Of a stretch of DNA of 64,000 nucleotides, positions 37,904 to 47,816 are shown in pieces. The position numbers and the translations under genes were made by a program. The notes under the pieces are model-generated. The model made no database searches, was not told the DNA's origin, and saw only the letters and a program-made list of their open reading frames with translations. The first letter of the stretch is position 1, and every line of letters begins with the position of its first letter. The stretch is from Rhodococcus sp. X156 (GTDB lineage Bacteria > Actinomycetota > Actinomycetes > Mycobacteriales > Mycobacteriaceae), in contig NZ_CP034766.1 of NCBI RefSeq assembly GCF_004006015.1, positions 744,001 through 808,000 on the forward strand, given 5' to 3'.

Positions 37904-38577
37904 CCCTGCTGCTCCTTGACCGAGGAGGCGTAGGCGTCGACGTACTCCTGGCCGGAGAGCTTGACGATCTCGGTCATGATCTGGTCCACGATGGCGCGCT
38001 CGGCCCAGCGGTCGCCGGCCAGGCCGTCGTAGCGGGAGAACTCCAGCGGCTTGCCGAAGTGGATCTCGATGCGGTGCGGGCGCCACATCTTCGAGCCCAC
38101 CGGGTTCAGCTTGTCGGTGCCGATCACCGCCACCGGCAGCACCGGGGCGCCGGTGGCCAGGGCCACCTTGGCCACGCCGGTGCGGCCCTTGTACAGCCGG
38201 CCGTCGGGGGAGCGGGTGCCCTCCGGGTAGATGCCGAAGGCCATGCCTCGCTCGACGTGCTCGATCACCACGTCCACCGACGCCGAGGCGGCGCTGGCGT
38301 CGTCGCGCTGCACCGGGACCATGCCGATGGCGCCGAAGAAGATGGCCCGGGCCCGCCCCACCAGGCCAGTGCCGGTGAGGTACTCCGCCTTGCCCAGGAA
38401 GATCACCCGACGCGGCATCACCAGGGGCACGACGAAGGAGTCGGCCACGGCGAGGTGGTTGCCGGCCACGATCACGCCACCGGTCTTGGGGATGTTCTCC
38501 CTGCCGGTCACCCGGGGGCGGCTGAGCAGCATCATGAACGGACCCGGGCACACATGCTTGAAGAGGAAGTAGAGCAC
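37900..38577 (-). CDS. 1-acyl-sn-glycerol-3-phosphate acyltransferase (PlsC-like)
   Basis: Acyltransferase of phospholipid or triacylglycerol synthesis on the inner membrane face. 225 residues. Motif I NHxxxxD is NHLAVADS (His41, Asp46); motif III is FGIYPEGTRSPDGRLYKGRT; motif IV VLPVAVIGT. GTG at 38577 is tentative; M15/M16 are alternatives. It follows phoR by 15 bases, so it may be the last gene of a phoP-phoR-acyltransferase transcript. Confidence 0.88.
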   Translation of the reverse strand: MLYFLFKHVCPGPFMMLLSRPRVTGRENIPKTGGVIVAGNHLAVADSFVVPLVMPRRVIFLGKAEYLTGTGLVGRARAIFFGAIGMVPVQRDDASAASASVDVVIEHVERGMAFGIYPEGTRSPDGRLYKGRTGVAKVALATGAPVLPVAVIGTDKLNPVGSKMWRPHRIEIHFGKPLEFSRYDGLAGDRWAERAIVDQIMTEIVKLSGQEYVDAYASSVKEQQG

Positions 38578-38592
38578 CTGGTGAACCTACCG

Positions 38593-40047
38593 TCAGTGCG
38601 GGGCGCGGGGCAGCGACACCCGGAAGGTGGCCCCCGCGCCGGGAGCGCTGTCCACCCGCACGGTGCCCCGGTGGGCGGACACCAGCGCCGCCACGATGGA
38701 CAGCCCCAGCCCGGTGCCGCCGCTGGCTCGGGTGCGGGAGGAGTCGGCGCGGTAGAAGCGCTCGAAGACCCGCTCGGCCGCCTCCGTGGTGAGGCCGGGT
38801 CCGGTGTCGCTGACCTCCAGCACGCTGTGCTCGGCGTCGGTGCCCACCCGCACGGTCACCGCGGCCTCCGGCGGGGTGTGCACCAGGGCGTTGGTCACCA
38901 GGTTGCCCAGCACCTGGCGCAGTCGGCTGTCGTCGCCGAGAACCTCGGGCGTGCCTGGCCCGTCCACCACCTCCAGGCGGATGCTGCGCCGGGGGGCGAC
39001 CGCCTGGGCGGCGTGCACCGCGTCGCTGGCCACGGCGAGCAGGTCCACCGGCTCCCGCTCCAACGGGCGCTGGGAGTCCAGGCGGGCCAGCAGCAGCAGG
39101 TCCTCCACCAGCAGCCCCATCCGGGCCGACTCGTCCTCGATGCGCGACATCAGCCGCTGCACCGCCGCCGGGTCGGTGGCCGCCCCCTGCCGGTAGAGCT
39201 CGGCGAAGCCGCGGATGGTGGTCAGCGGGGTGCGCAGCTCGTGGCTGGCGTCGCCGACGAAGCGCCGCATCCGCTGCTCCGAGCTCTGCGCGGCCTGTGC
39301 CGAGGCCGCGGCGGAGTCGAAGGCGGACTGGATCTGGCTGAGCATGCCGTTGAGCGCCACCGACAGCCGGCCCACCTCGGTGCGCTGGCCGAGGTCGGGC
39401 ACCCGCCGGTCGAGCTCACCGGTGGCGATGGCCGCAGCGGTCTCCTCCACCTCCACCAGCGGGCGCAGGCTGCGCCGGACGACGAGGTAGCCGAGCACGG
39501 CCAGCAGCAGCAGCACGACCAGCCCGATGGCGGTCTGCAGCAGCACCAGCCGGTGCACCGTGGAGCTGACGTCGGCCAGGCTGGTGGCCGCCACGACGCT
39601 CGCCGCGCTGCCGTCGGTGAGCACCACCGGCTCGGCCACCACCCGCCACTGCGGTCCGCCGGTGGTGGAGGTCACGGTGACCGGGCCGTGGGCGGTGCTG
39701 TCCGGGCGGATCGAGGTCAGGTCGGGGGCCGTGGCCAGGCCGGGATCGTCGATCACCTGCAGGGTGGTGCCGTCCGCGGCCACCAGGGCCACGTAGTAGC
39801 GGGCCGGTGGGCGTGGGGCGCCCGGATCGTTGAGCGGGGCGACCGGTGCGCTCATCCGGTGCAGGAACGCCCCGGCGTCCTGGCCCAGCTGGGCGTCGGT
39901 GCGCTGCACCAGGAAGTCCTTGAGGTAGGTGGTGGTGGCCACCCCCGAGGCGAGCAGGCCCAGGGTGACCAGGGCCAGCAGCGCCGCCACCAGGGTGACC
40001 CGCAGCGGCACCCCGCGGGCCGGCCCGGCCCGCCGGGGCAGCGTCAC
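38593..40047 (-). CDS. phoR: Sensor histidine kinase PhoR-like
   Basis: 484 residues: transmembrane helix about 17-38, extracytoplasmic sensor domain (about 39-165), second helix about 166-190, HAMP domain 191-243, HisKA with phosphorylated His269 in DASHELRTPLTTIRGFAELY, and an HATPase with VLGNLVTNALVHTP, DTGPGL and GGTGLGLSIVAALV. The GTG start at 40047 overlaps the response regulator stop as GTGA. Partner of the PhoP-like regulator; the inducing signal (acid pH and similar in M. tuberculosis) is inference. Confidence 0.92.
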   Translation of the reverse strand: MTLPRRAGPARGVPLRVTLVAALLALVTLGLLASGVATTTYLKDFLVQRTDAQLGQDAGAFLHRMSAPVAPLNDPGAPRPPARYYVALVAADGTTLQVIDDPGLATAPDLTSIRPDSTAHGPVTVTSTTGGPQWRVVAEPVVLTDGSAASVVAATSLADVSSTVHRLVLLQTAIGLVVLLLLAVLGYLVVRRSLRPLVEVEETAAAIATGELDRRVPDLGQRTEVGRLSVALNGMLSQIQSAFDSAAASAQAAQSSEQRMRRFVGDASHELRTPLTTIRGFAELYRQGAATDPAAVQRLMSRIEDESARMGLLVEDLLLLARLDSQRPLEREPVDLLAVASDAVHAAQAVAPRRSIRLEVVDGPGTPEVLGDDSRLRQVLGNLVTNALVHTPPEAAVTVRVGTDAEHSVLEVSDTGPGLTTEAAERVFERFYRADSSRTRASGGTGLGLSIVAALVSAHRGTVRVDSAPGAGATFRVSLPRAPH

Positions 40048-40781
40048 CGGCGGGGTTGCCGCAGCACGTAGCCGACGCCCCGGAGGGTGTGGATGAGGCG
40101 CGGCTCGGTGGTGTCCACCTTGCGCCGCAGGTAGGAGACGTAGGACTCGACCACGTTCATCTCGCCGCCGAAGTCGTAGTTCCACACGTGGTCGAGGATG
40201 CGCGGCTTGCTCAGCACGGTGCCAGCGTTGGCCATCAGGTAGCGCAACAGCTTGAACTCGGTCGGCGAGAGGGTGACCGGCTCGCCGGCCTTCCACACCT
40301 CGCGGGTGTCGTCGTCCAGGGTGAGGTCGGCGAAGGTCATCCGCGAGGAGCTGGCCAGCCCCTCCAGCGTCCCGGTGCGGCGCAGCACCGCCCGGATGCG
40401 GGCCACCACCTCCTCCAGGCTGAACGGCTTGGTCACGTAGTCGTCGCCGCCCAGAGTGAGCCCGGTGATCTTGTCCGCCACCGCGTCCCGGGCGGTGAGG
40501 AACAGCGCGGGGCACTGGGTGCCGTCCGCCCGCAGCCGGCGCAGCACCCCGAAGCCGTCCATCCCCGGCATCATCACGTCCAGCACCACCAGGTCCGGGC
40601 GGAAGGTCCTGGCGACGTCCAGGGCGCGCATGCCGTCAGCCGCGGTGGCCACCTCGAAGCCGACGAACCGCAGGCTGGTGCTGAGCAGCTCCACGATGTT
40701 GGGCTCGTCGTCGACCACCAGGATCTTGGCCTCGGGCACCGTCGGGACCCGTGCCCCCGCGGACCGCGCTGCGTGCTGCAT
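40044..40781 (-). CDS. phoP: OmpR-family response regulator, PhoP orthologue
   Basis: 245 residues. Receiver domain ILVVDDEPNIVELLSTSLRF with phosphoacceptor Asp68 in VVLDVMMPGMDGFGVLRRL and LGGDDYVTKPFSLEEVVAR; winged-helix domain VWKAGEPVTLSPTEFKLLRY, ILDHVWNYDFGGEMNVVESY and LRRKVDTTEPRLIHTLRGVG. These blocks are almost word for word those I recall for M. tuberculosis PhoP (Rv0757), closer than to TrcR or PrrA. ATG at 40781 has no good ribosome binding site. PhoP-type direct repeats lie upstream. Confidence 0.92.
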   Translation of the reverse strand: MQHAARSAGARVPTVPEAKILVVDDEPNIVELLSTSLRFVGFEVATAADGMRALDVARTFRPDLVVLDVMMPGMDGFGVLRRLRADGTQCPALFLTARDAVADKITGLTLGGDDYVTKPFSLEEVVARIRAVLRRTGTLEGLASSSRMTFADLTLDDDTREVWKAGEPVTLSPTEFKLLRYLMANAGTVLSKPRILDHVWNYDFGGEMNVVESYVSYLRRKVDTTEPRLIHTLRGVGYVLRQPRR

Positions 40782-40802
40782 GGGGTCAGTGTCGCGTGTG
40801 CG

Positions 40803-40842
40803 CCTGTGCCGAGGCTGGCGGTTTGCTGTGAGCTCCCTGTGC
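40803..40842 (-). promoter_or_regulatory. PhoP-box direct repeats upstream of phoP
   Basis: Read on the minus strand: GCACAGG (40842-40836), TCACAGC (40831-40825) and GCACAGG (40809-40803). Starts are 11 and 22 bases apart, one and two helical turns. The known mycobacterial PhoP box is TCACAGC-N4-TCACAGC; the first pair here has the same N4 spacing. Supports autoregulation. Confidence 0.6.
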
Positions 40843-40970
40843 GACCTCCGAGCGCCCGATTGGTCCGTTCTCGGTCACCGAGACGCTGGTCATGGCGTCG
40901 GTCTATGCCTAATAGGTTGAGTGCGCTCCGCCTGCTGGCGGAGCGCGAGCTCGCCCGACGTGGAGGACAG

Positions 40971-42407
40971 ATGGAGCACGGCAGCGACGAGGTACAGCAC
41001 CTGACGACGGTGCTGGCGCAGCAGCAGGAGGCCTTCCTGGCCGAGGGCCCGCCCAGCGTCGAGGTGCGCCAGGCCCGCCTGCAGCGCGTCATCGACATGC
41101 TGGTGGCCTGCCACGAGCCGCTGGTCGCCGCGATCGGGGCCGACTTCGGCAACCGCCACCCCGGCTACTCCACGATGAACGACGTGCTGGGCTCGCTGGC
41201 CTCGCTCAAGTTCACCCGTGACTCGGTGGCGCAGTGGATGGAGCCTGACCCGCGTCCGGCCTACGCGCCGTGGGACCAGATGGGTGCCACCGCGCACGTG
41301 CAGCACCAGCCCAAGGGCACCGTCGCCATCATCGGCACCTGGAACGCCCCGGTGTACACCCTGCTCGCCCCGCTGGCCTACGCCCTGGCTGCCGGCAACC
41401 GGGCGGTGCTCAAGCCCTCCGAGCTGGTGCCGCGCACCGCCCAGCTGCTCGCCGAGCTGGCGGCCGAGCACCTCGACCCGACCGAGGTTGCGGTGGTCAC
41501 CGGCGGTCCCGAGGTCGCCGGCGCGCTGTCCTCTCAGCCGCTGGGACACATCATCTTCACCGGCGGGACCACGGTCGGCAAGATCATCATGACCAACGCC
41601 GCCAAGAACCTGGTGCCGGTGACCCTCGAGCTGGGCGGCAAGTCGCCGTCGGTGGTCTCCCGCAGCGCCGACCTGGCCATCGCCGCCGGCAAGGTGGCCG
41701 TGGCCAAGGCCACCAACGGCGGCCAGCTGTGCGTCAACGCCGACCTGGTGCACGTGCCCCGCGAGCACGTGGACACCTTCGTCGCCGAGCTCAAGACGCA
41801 GTTCGCCCAGCTGTTCCCGACCGTGGCCGACAACCCGGACGTGGTGGCCGCGATCAACGATCGCCACCGCGACCGGGTGCAGGGCTACGTGGACGACGCC
41901 GCAGCCCGCGGTGCCCGGGTGGAGGTGAGCCCGGAGGGGGAGCAGGTGCCCGCCGACTCCGGCCGCCAGCCGCTGCGCATCGTGGTCGACCCCGCCCCCG
42001 AGGCGGCGATCATGCAGGAGGAGATCTTCGGCTCCGCGGTGGTGGTGCTGCCCTACGACACCGTCGAGGAGGTCATCGCCGACATCAACGCCCGGCCCGC
42101 GCCGCTGGCGCTGTACTACTTCGGCACCGACGAGCAGGAGAAGCAGCTGGTGCTGGAGCGCACCCGCTCCGGCGGCGTGACGGTCAACGGCCTGATGCTG
42201 CACCCGGGCATGTCGGAGGCCCCCTTCGGCGGCGTCGGCGCCTCCGGGATGGGGCACTACAACGGGCGCGAGGGCTTCCTCGAGCTCACCCACGCCCGCA
42301 CCGTCTTCGAGGCGCCCGCCGGCGCCGACCCGCGGCACGACTGGGGCATGCTGCCGCCCTTCGGCGAGCAGTTCCACGCCGGCATGGTCGCCGCCATCAC
42401 CCCCTAG
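40971..42407 (+). CDS. Aldehyde dehydrogenase (coniferyl-aldehyde type)
   Basis: NAD(P)-dependent aldehyde oxidation. 478 residues. Catalytic Cys254 in NGGQLCVNADLV; the Glu motif is in LELGGKSPSVV; other segments are GTVAIIGTWNAPVYTLLAPL, MQEEIFGSAVVVLPYD and PFGGVGASGMGHYNGREGFL. ATG at 40971 follows GGAGGACAG. It precedes the NDMA-dependent alcohol dehydrogenase by 69 bases, so the two can oxidise an alcohol to the acid in sequence. Substrate unknown. Confidence 0.9.
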   Translation: MEHGSDEVQHLTTVLAQQQEAFLAEGPPSVEVRQARLQRVIDMLVACHEPLVAAIGADFGNRHPGYSTMNDVLGSLASLKFTRDSVAQWMEPDPRPAYAPWDQMGATAHVQHQPKGTVAIIGTWNAPVYTLLAPLAYALAAGNRAVLKPSELVPRTAQLLAELAAEHLDPTEVAVVTGGPEVAGALSSQPLGHIIFTGGTTVGKIIMTNAAKNLVPVTLELGGKSPSVVSRSADLAIAAGKVAVAKATNGGQLCVNADLVHVPREHVDTFVAELKTQFAQLFPTVADNPDVVAAINDRHRDRVQGYVDDAAARGARVEVSPEGEQVPADSGRQPLRIVVDPAPEAAIMQEEIFGSAVVVLPYDTVEEVIADINARPAPLALYYFGTDEQEKQLVLERTRSGGVTVNGLMLHPGMSEAPFGGVGASGMGHYNGREGFLELTHARTVFEAPAGADPRHDWGMLPPFGEQFHAGMVAAITP

Positions 42408-42476
42408 CCGGCGCCTGCTTCCACCCGCACCACCCCCACCCACCAGTACGGCTCGACCCAGAACTCAGGAGCAACT

Positions 42477-43595
42477 GTGCAGACTCGCGGCGCCATCATC
42501 CGGCAGGCCCCCGGCAAGTACGAGGTGGTCGACCTCGAGCTCGACCGGCCCCGGCAGAACGAGCTGCTGGTGAAGATGGTGGCCTCGGGGCTGTGCCACT
42601 CCGACGACCACCTCGCCACCGGTGACCTGCCGGTGGGCAGCTACCCGTTCTGCGGTGGCCACGAGGGCGCCGGCGTGGTGGTCGAGGTCGGCCCGCACAC
42701 CCTGGACTGGGCCGAGGGCGACCACGTGGTGTTCTCCTTCCTCGCCGGCTGCGGACGCTGCCGGTGGTGCGCCACCGGCATGCAGAACCTGTGCGACCGG
42801 GGCGCCTCGGTGCTGGTGGGCAGCCGCCCGGACGACCCGTCCAGCTACCGGATGAGCCTGGACGGGCAGGCGGTGGCGCAGAACAGCGGCATCTCCACCT
42901 TCAGCGAGCACACCACCGTGCACGTCAGCTCCGCGGTCAAGGTGGACAAGGACCTGCCGCTGGACAAGCTCTGCCTGCTCGGCTGCGGCGTGGGCACCGG
43001 CTGGGGTGCGGCGGTCAACTCCGCCGAGGTCTACCCCGGCCACACCGTGGTGGTGATGGGCGTCGGCGGCATCGGGATGAACGCGGTGCAGGGTGCGGCC
43101 CACGCCGGCGCCGCGCACGTGATCGCGGTGGACCCGGTGGCCTTCAAGCGCGAGACCGCGCTGGCCCTGGGCGCCACCCACGCCGTGGCCACCATGGAGG
43201 AGGGCACCGAGATCGCCCGCTCCTTCACCAACGGCCAGGGCGCGGACTCCGCCATCGTCACCACCGGCGTGGTCACCGGTGAGCAGGTGGCGCAGGCCTT
43301 CGCCGCCATCCGCAAGGCCGGCACCTGCGTGGTGACCGGGCTGGGCAACGCCATGCAGATGGGCCTGCCGATCAACCTGGTGGAGCTGGTGCTGTACCAG
43401 AAGCGCATCCAGGGCTCGCTGTTCGGCGCCTCCAGCCCCAGCTCGGGCATCCCCTGGATGATCGACCTCTACACCAGCGGCAAGCTCAAGCTGGACGAGC
43501 TGGTCACCACCACCTACAGCCTCGACCAGGTGGCACAGGGGTTCGAGGACATGCACTCCGGCAAGAACATTCGCGGCGTCATCCTGTTCGACTGA
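42477..43595 (+). CDS. NDMA-dependent zinc alcohol dehydrogenase
   Basis: Class III-type medium-chain dehydrogenase with tightly bound nicotinoprotein character by family. 372 residues. Catalytic Zn ligands Cys40 (SGLCHSDDH) and His62 (GGHEGAGVVV); structural Zn cysteines 92, 95, 98 and 106 (GCGRCRWCATGMQNLC). Rossmann motif VVVMGVGGIGMNAVQGAAHA. GTG at 42477 has AGGAG 5 bases upstream. In M. tuberculosis the close relative adhB lies near phoPR, so this phoPR-ALDH-ADH neighbourhood is partly conserved but sits elsewhere. Confidence 0.92.
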   Translation: MQTRGAIIRQAPGKYEVVDLELDRPRQNELLVKMVASGLCHSDDHLATGDLPVGSYPFCGGHEGAGVVVEVGPHTLDWAEGDHVVFSFLAGCGRCRWCATGMQNLCDRGASVLVGSRPDDPSSYRMSLDGQAVAQNSGISTFSEHTTVHVSSAVKVDKDLPLDKLCLLGCGVGTGWGAAVNSAEVYPGHTVVVMGVGGIGMNAVQGAAHAGAAHVIAVDPVAFKRETALALGATHAVATMEEGTEIARSFTNGQGADSAIVTTGVVTGEQVAQAFAAIRKAGTCVVTGLGNAMQMGLPINLVELVLYQKRIQGSLFGASSPSSGIPWMIDLYTSGKLKLDELVTTTYSLDQVAQGFEDMHSGKNIRGVILFD

Positions 43596-43598
43596 CTC

Positions 43599-43635
43599 CC
43601 TCGCCCCGTCGGGAACACACCCGGCGGGGCGGAGG
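43599..43635 (+). terminator. Terminator after the alcohol dehydrogenase
   Basis: Arms 43599-43613 and 43620-43635 pair over about 15 bp with one bulge and one G-U, loop of 6 bases, starting 4 bases past the stop codon. Confidence 0.7.
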
Positions 43636-43701
43636 TTGTCCTGACACGATGGCCGTGCGGCTTGGGGGAGCCCGACCGACGCCGAGTGGAAGGACACCCA
43701 A

Positions 43702-45705
<2,004 letters not shown>

Positions 45706-45711
45706 GTCCAC

Positions 45712-45932
45712 AGTCCCGCTCGCCGTTTCGCAAGGGGAAGTACCTCGGTACGGGGACCACCAAGGCGTACGGATTCACTGACTTCAGCACCGCATCGAGC
45801 GACCGCACGGTGGTGCTCACCTACAAGGTCGTGGGCGAGTGCAACGCGTGCCCGGCCAAGGGCTTCGCCACGGTGAAGTACCACTGGCAGGACAACCGCG
45901 TCGTCATGGAAGGCACCCCGCCGGAGCAGTAG
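45712..45932 (+). pseudogene. Truncated LppP/LprE-type lipoprotein (C-terminal remnant)
   Basis: An open frame starting directly after the DUF255 stop encodes GKYLGTGTTKAYGFTDFSTA, SSDRTVVLTYKVVGECNACP and FATVKYHWQDNRVVMEGTPP. This looks like the C-terminal third of LppP/LprE-family lipoproteins, including the CxxC pair. There is no start codon with a ribosome binding site, no signal peptide and no lipobox, and the space upstream is occupied by the DUF255 gene. I read it as the leftover of a deletion that removed the 5' part. Confidence 0.65.
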
Positions 45933-46187
45933 CTCCAGTCGGGTCGCCTGCCGGCAGCAGCGGAGCTGCACCACCTGCTGGAAGGTGGGCCGGTTCCGCC
46001 CGCTGATCGTGGGGCCGGTCACCCCACCGTCCCCGTGATTCCCCCCACGTCAGCGTGCAGTGGCGTGAGCATGATCGTCCGCCCACCCGAGCGTCAACAG
46101 GGTCGTTCAGGTGCCGAACGACGGCCCGGCGGGGCACCGATCAGCGGGAGCGCGAGGGGAGCGGGGCGGGCCGCCGGGGCCGGCGCG
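45933..46187. other. Intergenic stretch without a recognisable gene
   Basis: Between the lipoprotein remnant and hemolysin III. Short open frames on both strands have neither start signals nor conserved motifs. No transposase, terminal repeats or tRNA is seen. It may be decayed coding DNA belonging to the same deletion event. Confidence 0.4.
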
Positions 46188-46856
46188 TCAGGAGTAGATC
46201 GCCAGCCAGATGGCCACGTAGTGGCACAGCGCGGCGAGCACGGTGGAGGCGTGGAAGAACTCGTGGAAGCCGAAGGTGTCCGGCCACGGGTTGGGCCACT
46301 GCACGCCGTAGAAGATCCCGCCCACGGTGTAGAACAGCCCACCGATGATGAGCAGCAGCAGCGCGGCGAGCCCGGCGTGGTGCAGCAGCTCGGGCAGCAC
46401 GAAGACCGCCACCCAGCCGAGCGCCAGGTAGAGCGGGACGCCCACCCAGCGCGGCGCCGAGGGCCACGCCATCTTCAGCACAACCCCCAGTGCCGCACCG
46501 GCCCACACCACGGCGAGAACCCGGTTGCCGGTGTCGCGGGGCATGCACAGCAGCGCGAACGGGGTGTAGCTGCCGGCGATGAACACGAAGATCATCGAGT
46601 GGTCCAGCCGCTTCATCCAGGTGCGCGCGCGCTCGCTGCGCCAGGCCCGGCGGTGGTACAGCGCGCTCACCCCGAACACCCCGCACACGGTGACTCCGTA
46701 GATGCCGGTGCCGAGCGCCGCGCGGCCGGAGACGGTGGACGCCGCCAGGGTGACCAGCACCGCGGCGGCGACCACCGCGGCGCAGAACGACCAGAGGTGG
46801 ATCCAGCCGCGCATGCGCGGCGTGACGAGCGAGGGGGCGGGGGTCAGGGTGGTCAC
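46188..46856 (-). CDS. Hemolysin III / PAQR-family membrane protein
   Basis: 222 residues, seven predicted membrane helices, with the PAQR/YqfA metal motifs: SALYHRRAWRSERARTWMKR with LDHSMIFVFIAGSYTPFALL, and the C-terminal FGFHEFFHASTVLAALCHYV carrying three His residues. GTG at 46856 has GGAGG 7 bases upstream. Position matches Rv1085c; divergent from the prenyl synthase gene. True hemolysin activity is doubtful; membrane stress or hydrolase roles are proposed for the family. Confidence 0.9.
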   Translation of the reverse strand: MTTLTPAPSLVTPRMRGWIHLWSFCAAVVAAAVLVTLAASTVSGRAALGTGIYGVTVCGVFGVSALYHRRAWRSERARTWMKRLDHSMIFVFIAGSYTPFALLCMPRDTGNRVLAVVWAGAALGVVLKMAWPSAPRWVGVPLYLALGWVAVFVLPELLHHAGLAALLLLIIGGLFYTVGGIFYGVQWPNPWPDTFGFHEFFHASTVLAALCHYVAIWLAIYS

Positions 46857-46965
46857 GGGACGGCCTCCTCCAGCTGTGGTCACCGCACCAGCGGCGAGAC
46901 CAATCACAGGGTACCCAGCCGAGGCGCTCACTCGGACACCGTTCTGGGCGGTCCGCTCCCAGGCG

Positions 46966-46971
46966 TAGGGT
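46966..46971 (+). promoter_or_regulatory. -10 hexamer TAGGGT of the prenyl synthase gene
   Basis: TAGGGT fits TANNNT, 37 bases before the GTG start, leaving a leader of about 30 bases that carries AGGAGG. Confidence 0.45.
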
Positions 46972-47008
46972 CCCCTCCCGTGGAGGGCGGCGCCAGGAGG
47001 ACTCAGCA

Positions 47009-47788
47009 GTGACGGTCAGGGAGACGACGAGCAACCTGGCCTACGCCTTCTACGAGCGCCACCTGCTGCGCCAGCTCCGCGGCGTGGAGCGCCCGCGCCA
47101 CATCGGCGTGATCATGGATGGCAACCGCCGCTGGGCCCGTGAGGCCGGCTTCGACGACGTCAGCCACGGCCACCGGGTGGGGGCGCAGAAGATCGCCGGG
47201 ATGCTCGGCTGGTGCGACGCCGCCGGGGTGGAGGTGGTGACGCTGTACATGCTCGCCACCGACAACCTGCGGCGCGACCCCGAGGAGCTGGAGGCGCTGC
47301 TGCACATCATCACCGACGTGGTGGACGAGCTGTCCGGGCCGGAGGCCAACTGGCAGCTACGCATCGTGGGTGCGCTGCACGCGCTGCCCGAGCCCTTCGC
47401 CAAGGGCCTGCGCGCTGCCGCCGAGCGCACCAAGGGCCGTCCGGGCGTCTCGGTGAACATCGCTGTCGGCTACGGCGGGCGCCAGGAGATCGTGGACGGC
47501 GTGCGCTCCCTGCTGGCGGAGCGGGCCGCCGCCGGCGTGCCGGCCGAGCAGCTGGCCGCGACGGTGACGGTGGAGGCCATCGGCCAGCACCTCTACACCT
47601 CCGGCCAGCCCGACCCCGACCTGGTGATCCGCACCAGCGGCGAGCAGCGGCTGTCGGGCTTCCTGCTCTGGCAGAGCGCGTACTCGGAGTTCTACTTCTG
47701 CGAGACCTACTGGCCGGAGTTCCGCCGGGTGGACTTCCTGCGGGCGCTGCGCGACTACGGGGCACGGCACCGCCGGTACGGCTCCTAG
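47009..47788 (+). CDS. Short-chain Z-isoprenyl diphosphate synthase (Rv1086-like)
   Basis: Cis-prenyltransferase adding isopentenyl diphosphate to make E,Z-farnesyl diphosphate for decaprenyl phosphate, or longer undecaprenyl-type chains. 259 residues. Catalytic Asp37 in HIGVIMDGNRRWAREAGFDD; further motifs VEVVTLYMLATDNLRRDPEE, NIAVGYGGRQEIVDG, PDPDLVIRTSGEQRLSGFLL and WQSAYSEFYFCETYWPEFR. The N-terminal extension and its position next to hemolysin III match Rv1086. GTG at 47009 has AGGAGG 8 bases upstream. Product length cannot be told by eye. Confidence 0.9.
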   Translation: MTVRETTSNLAYAFYERHLLRQLRGVERPRHIGVIMDGNRRWAREAGFDDVSHGHRVGAQKIAGMLGWCDAAGVEVVTLYMLATDNLRRDPEELEALLHIITDVVDELSGPEANWQLRIVGALHALPEPFAKGLRAAAERTKGRPGVSVNIAVGYGGRQEIVDGVRSLLAERAAAGVPAEQLAATVTVEAIGQHLYTSGQPDPDLVIRTSGEQRLSGFLLWQSAYSEFYFCETYWPEFRRVDFLRALRDYGARHRRYGS

Positions 47789-47816
47789 CCAGCACCGCCG
47801 GTACGGCTGCTAGAGC
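47767..47816. repeat. 25-bp duplication at the uppS/coaA convergent ends
   Basis: Units 47767-47791 and 47792-47816 share an exact 17-mer GCACCGCCGGTACGGCT and then CTAG. The first CTAG contains the prenyl synthase stop, the second the coaA stop on the other strand. Confidence 0.85.

Noticed and set aside
37432-40071. An 879-codon plus-strand open frame over the acyltransferase and phoR
   Set aside because: Composition is that of an antisense shadow; both genes underneath are complete with catalytic motifs.
40044-40781. Response regulator as TrcR or PrrA
   Set aside because: The DNA-binding domain blocks (WNYDFGGEMNVVESYVSYLR and the preceding PTEF region) match PhoP much better, and the upstream boxes are PhoP-like.
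45933-46187. Possible transposase remnant after the lipoprotein fragment
   Set aside because: No DDE-type motif, terminal inverted repeats or target duplication could be found.
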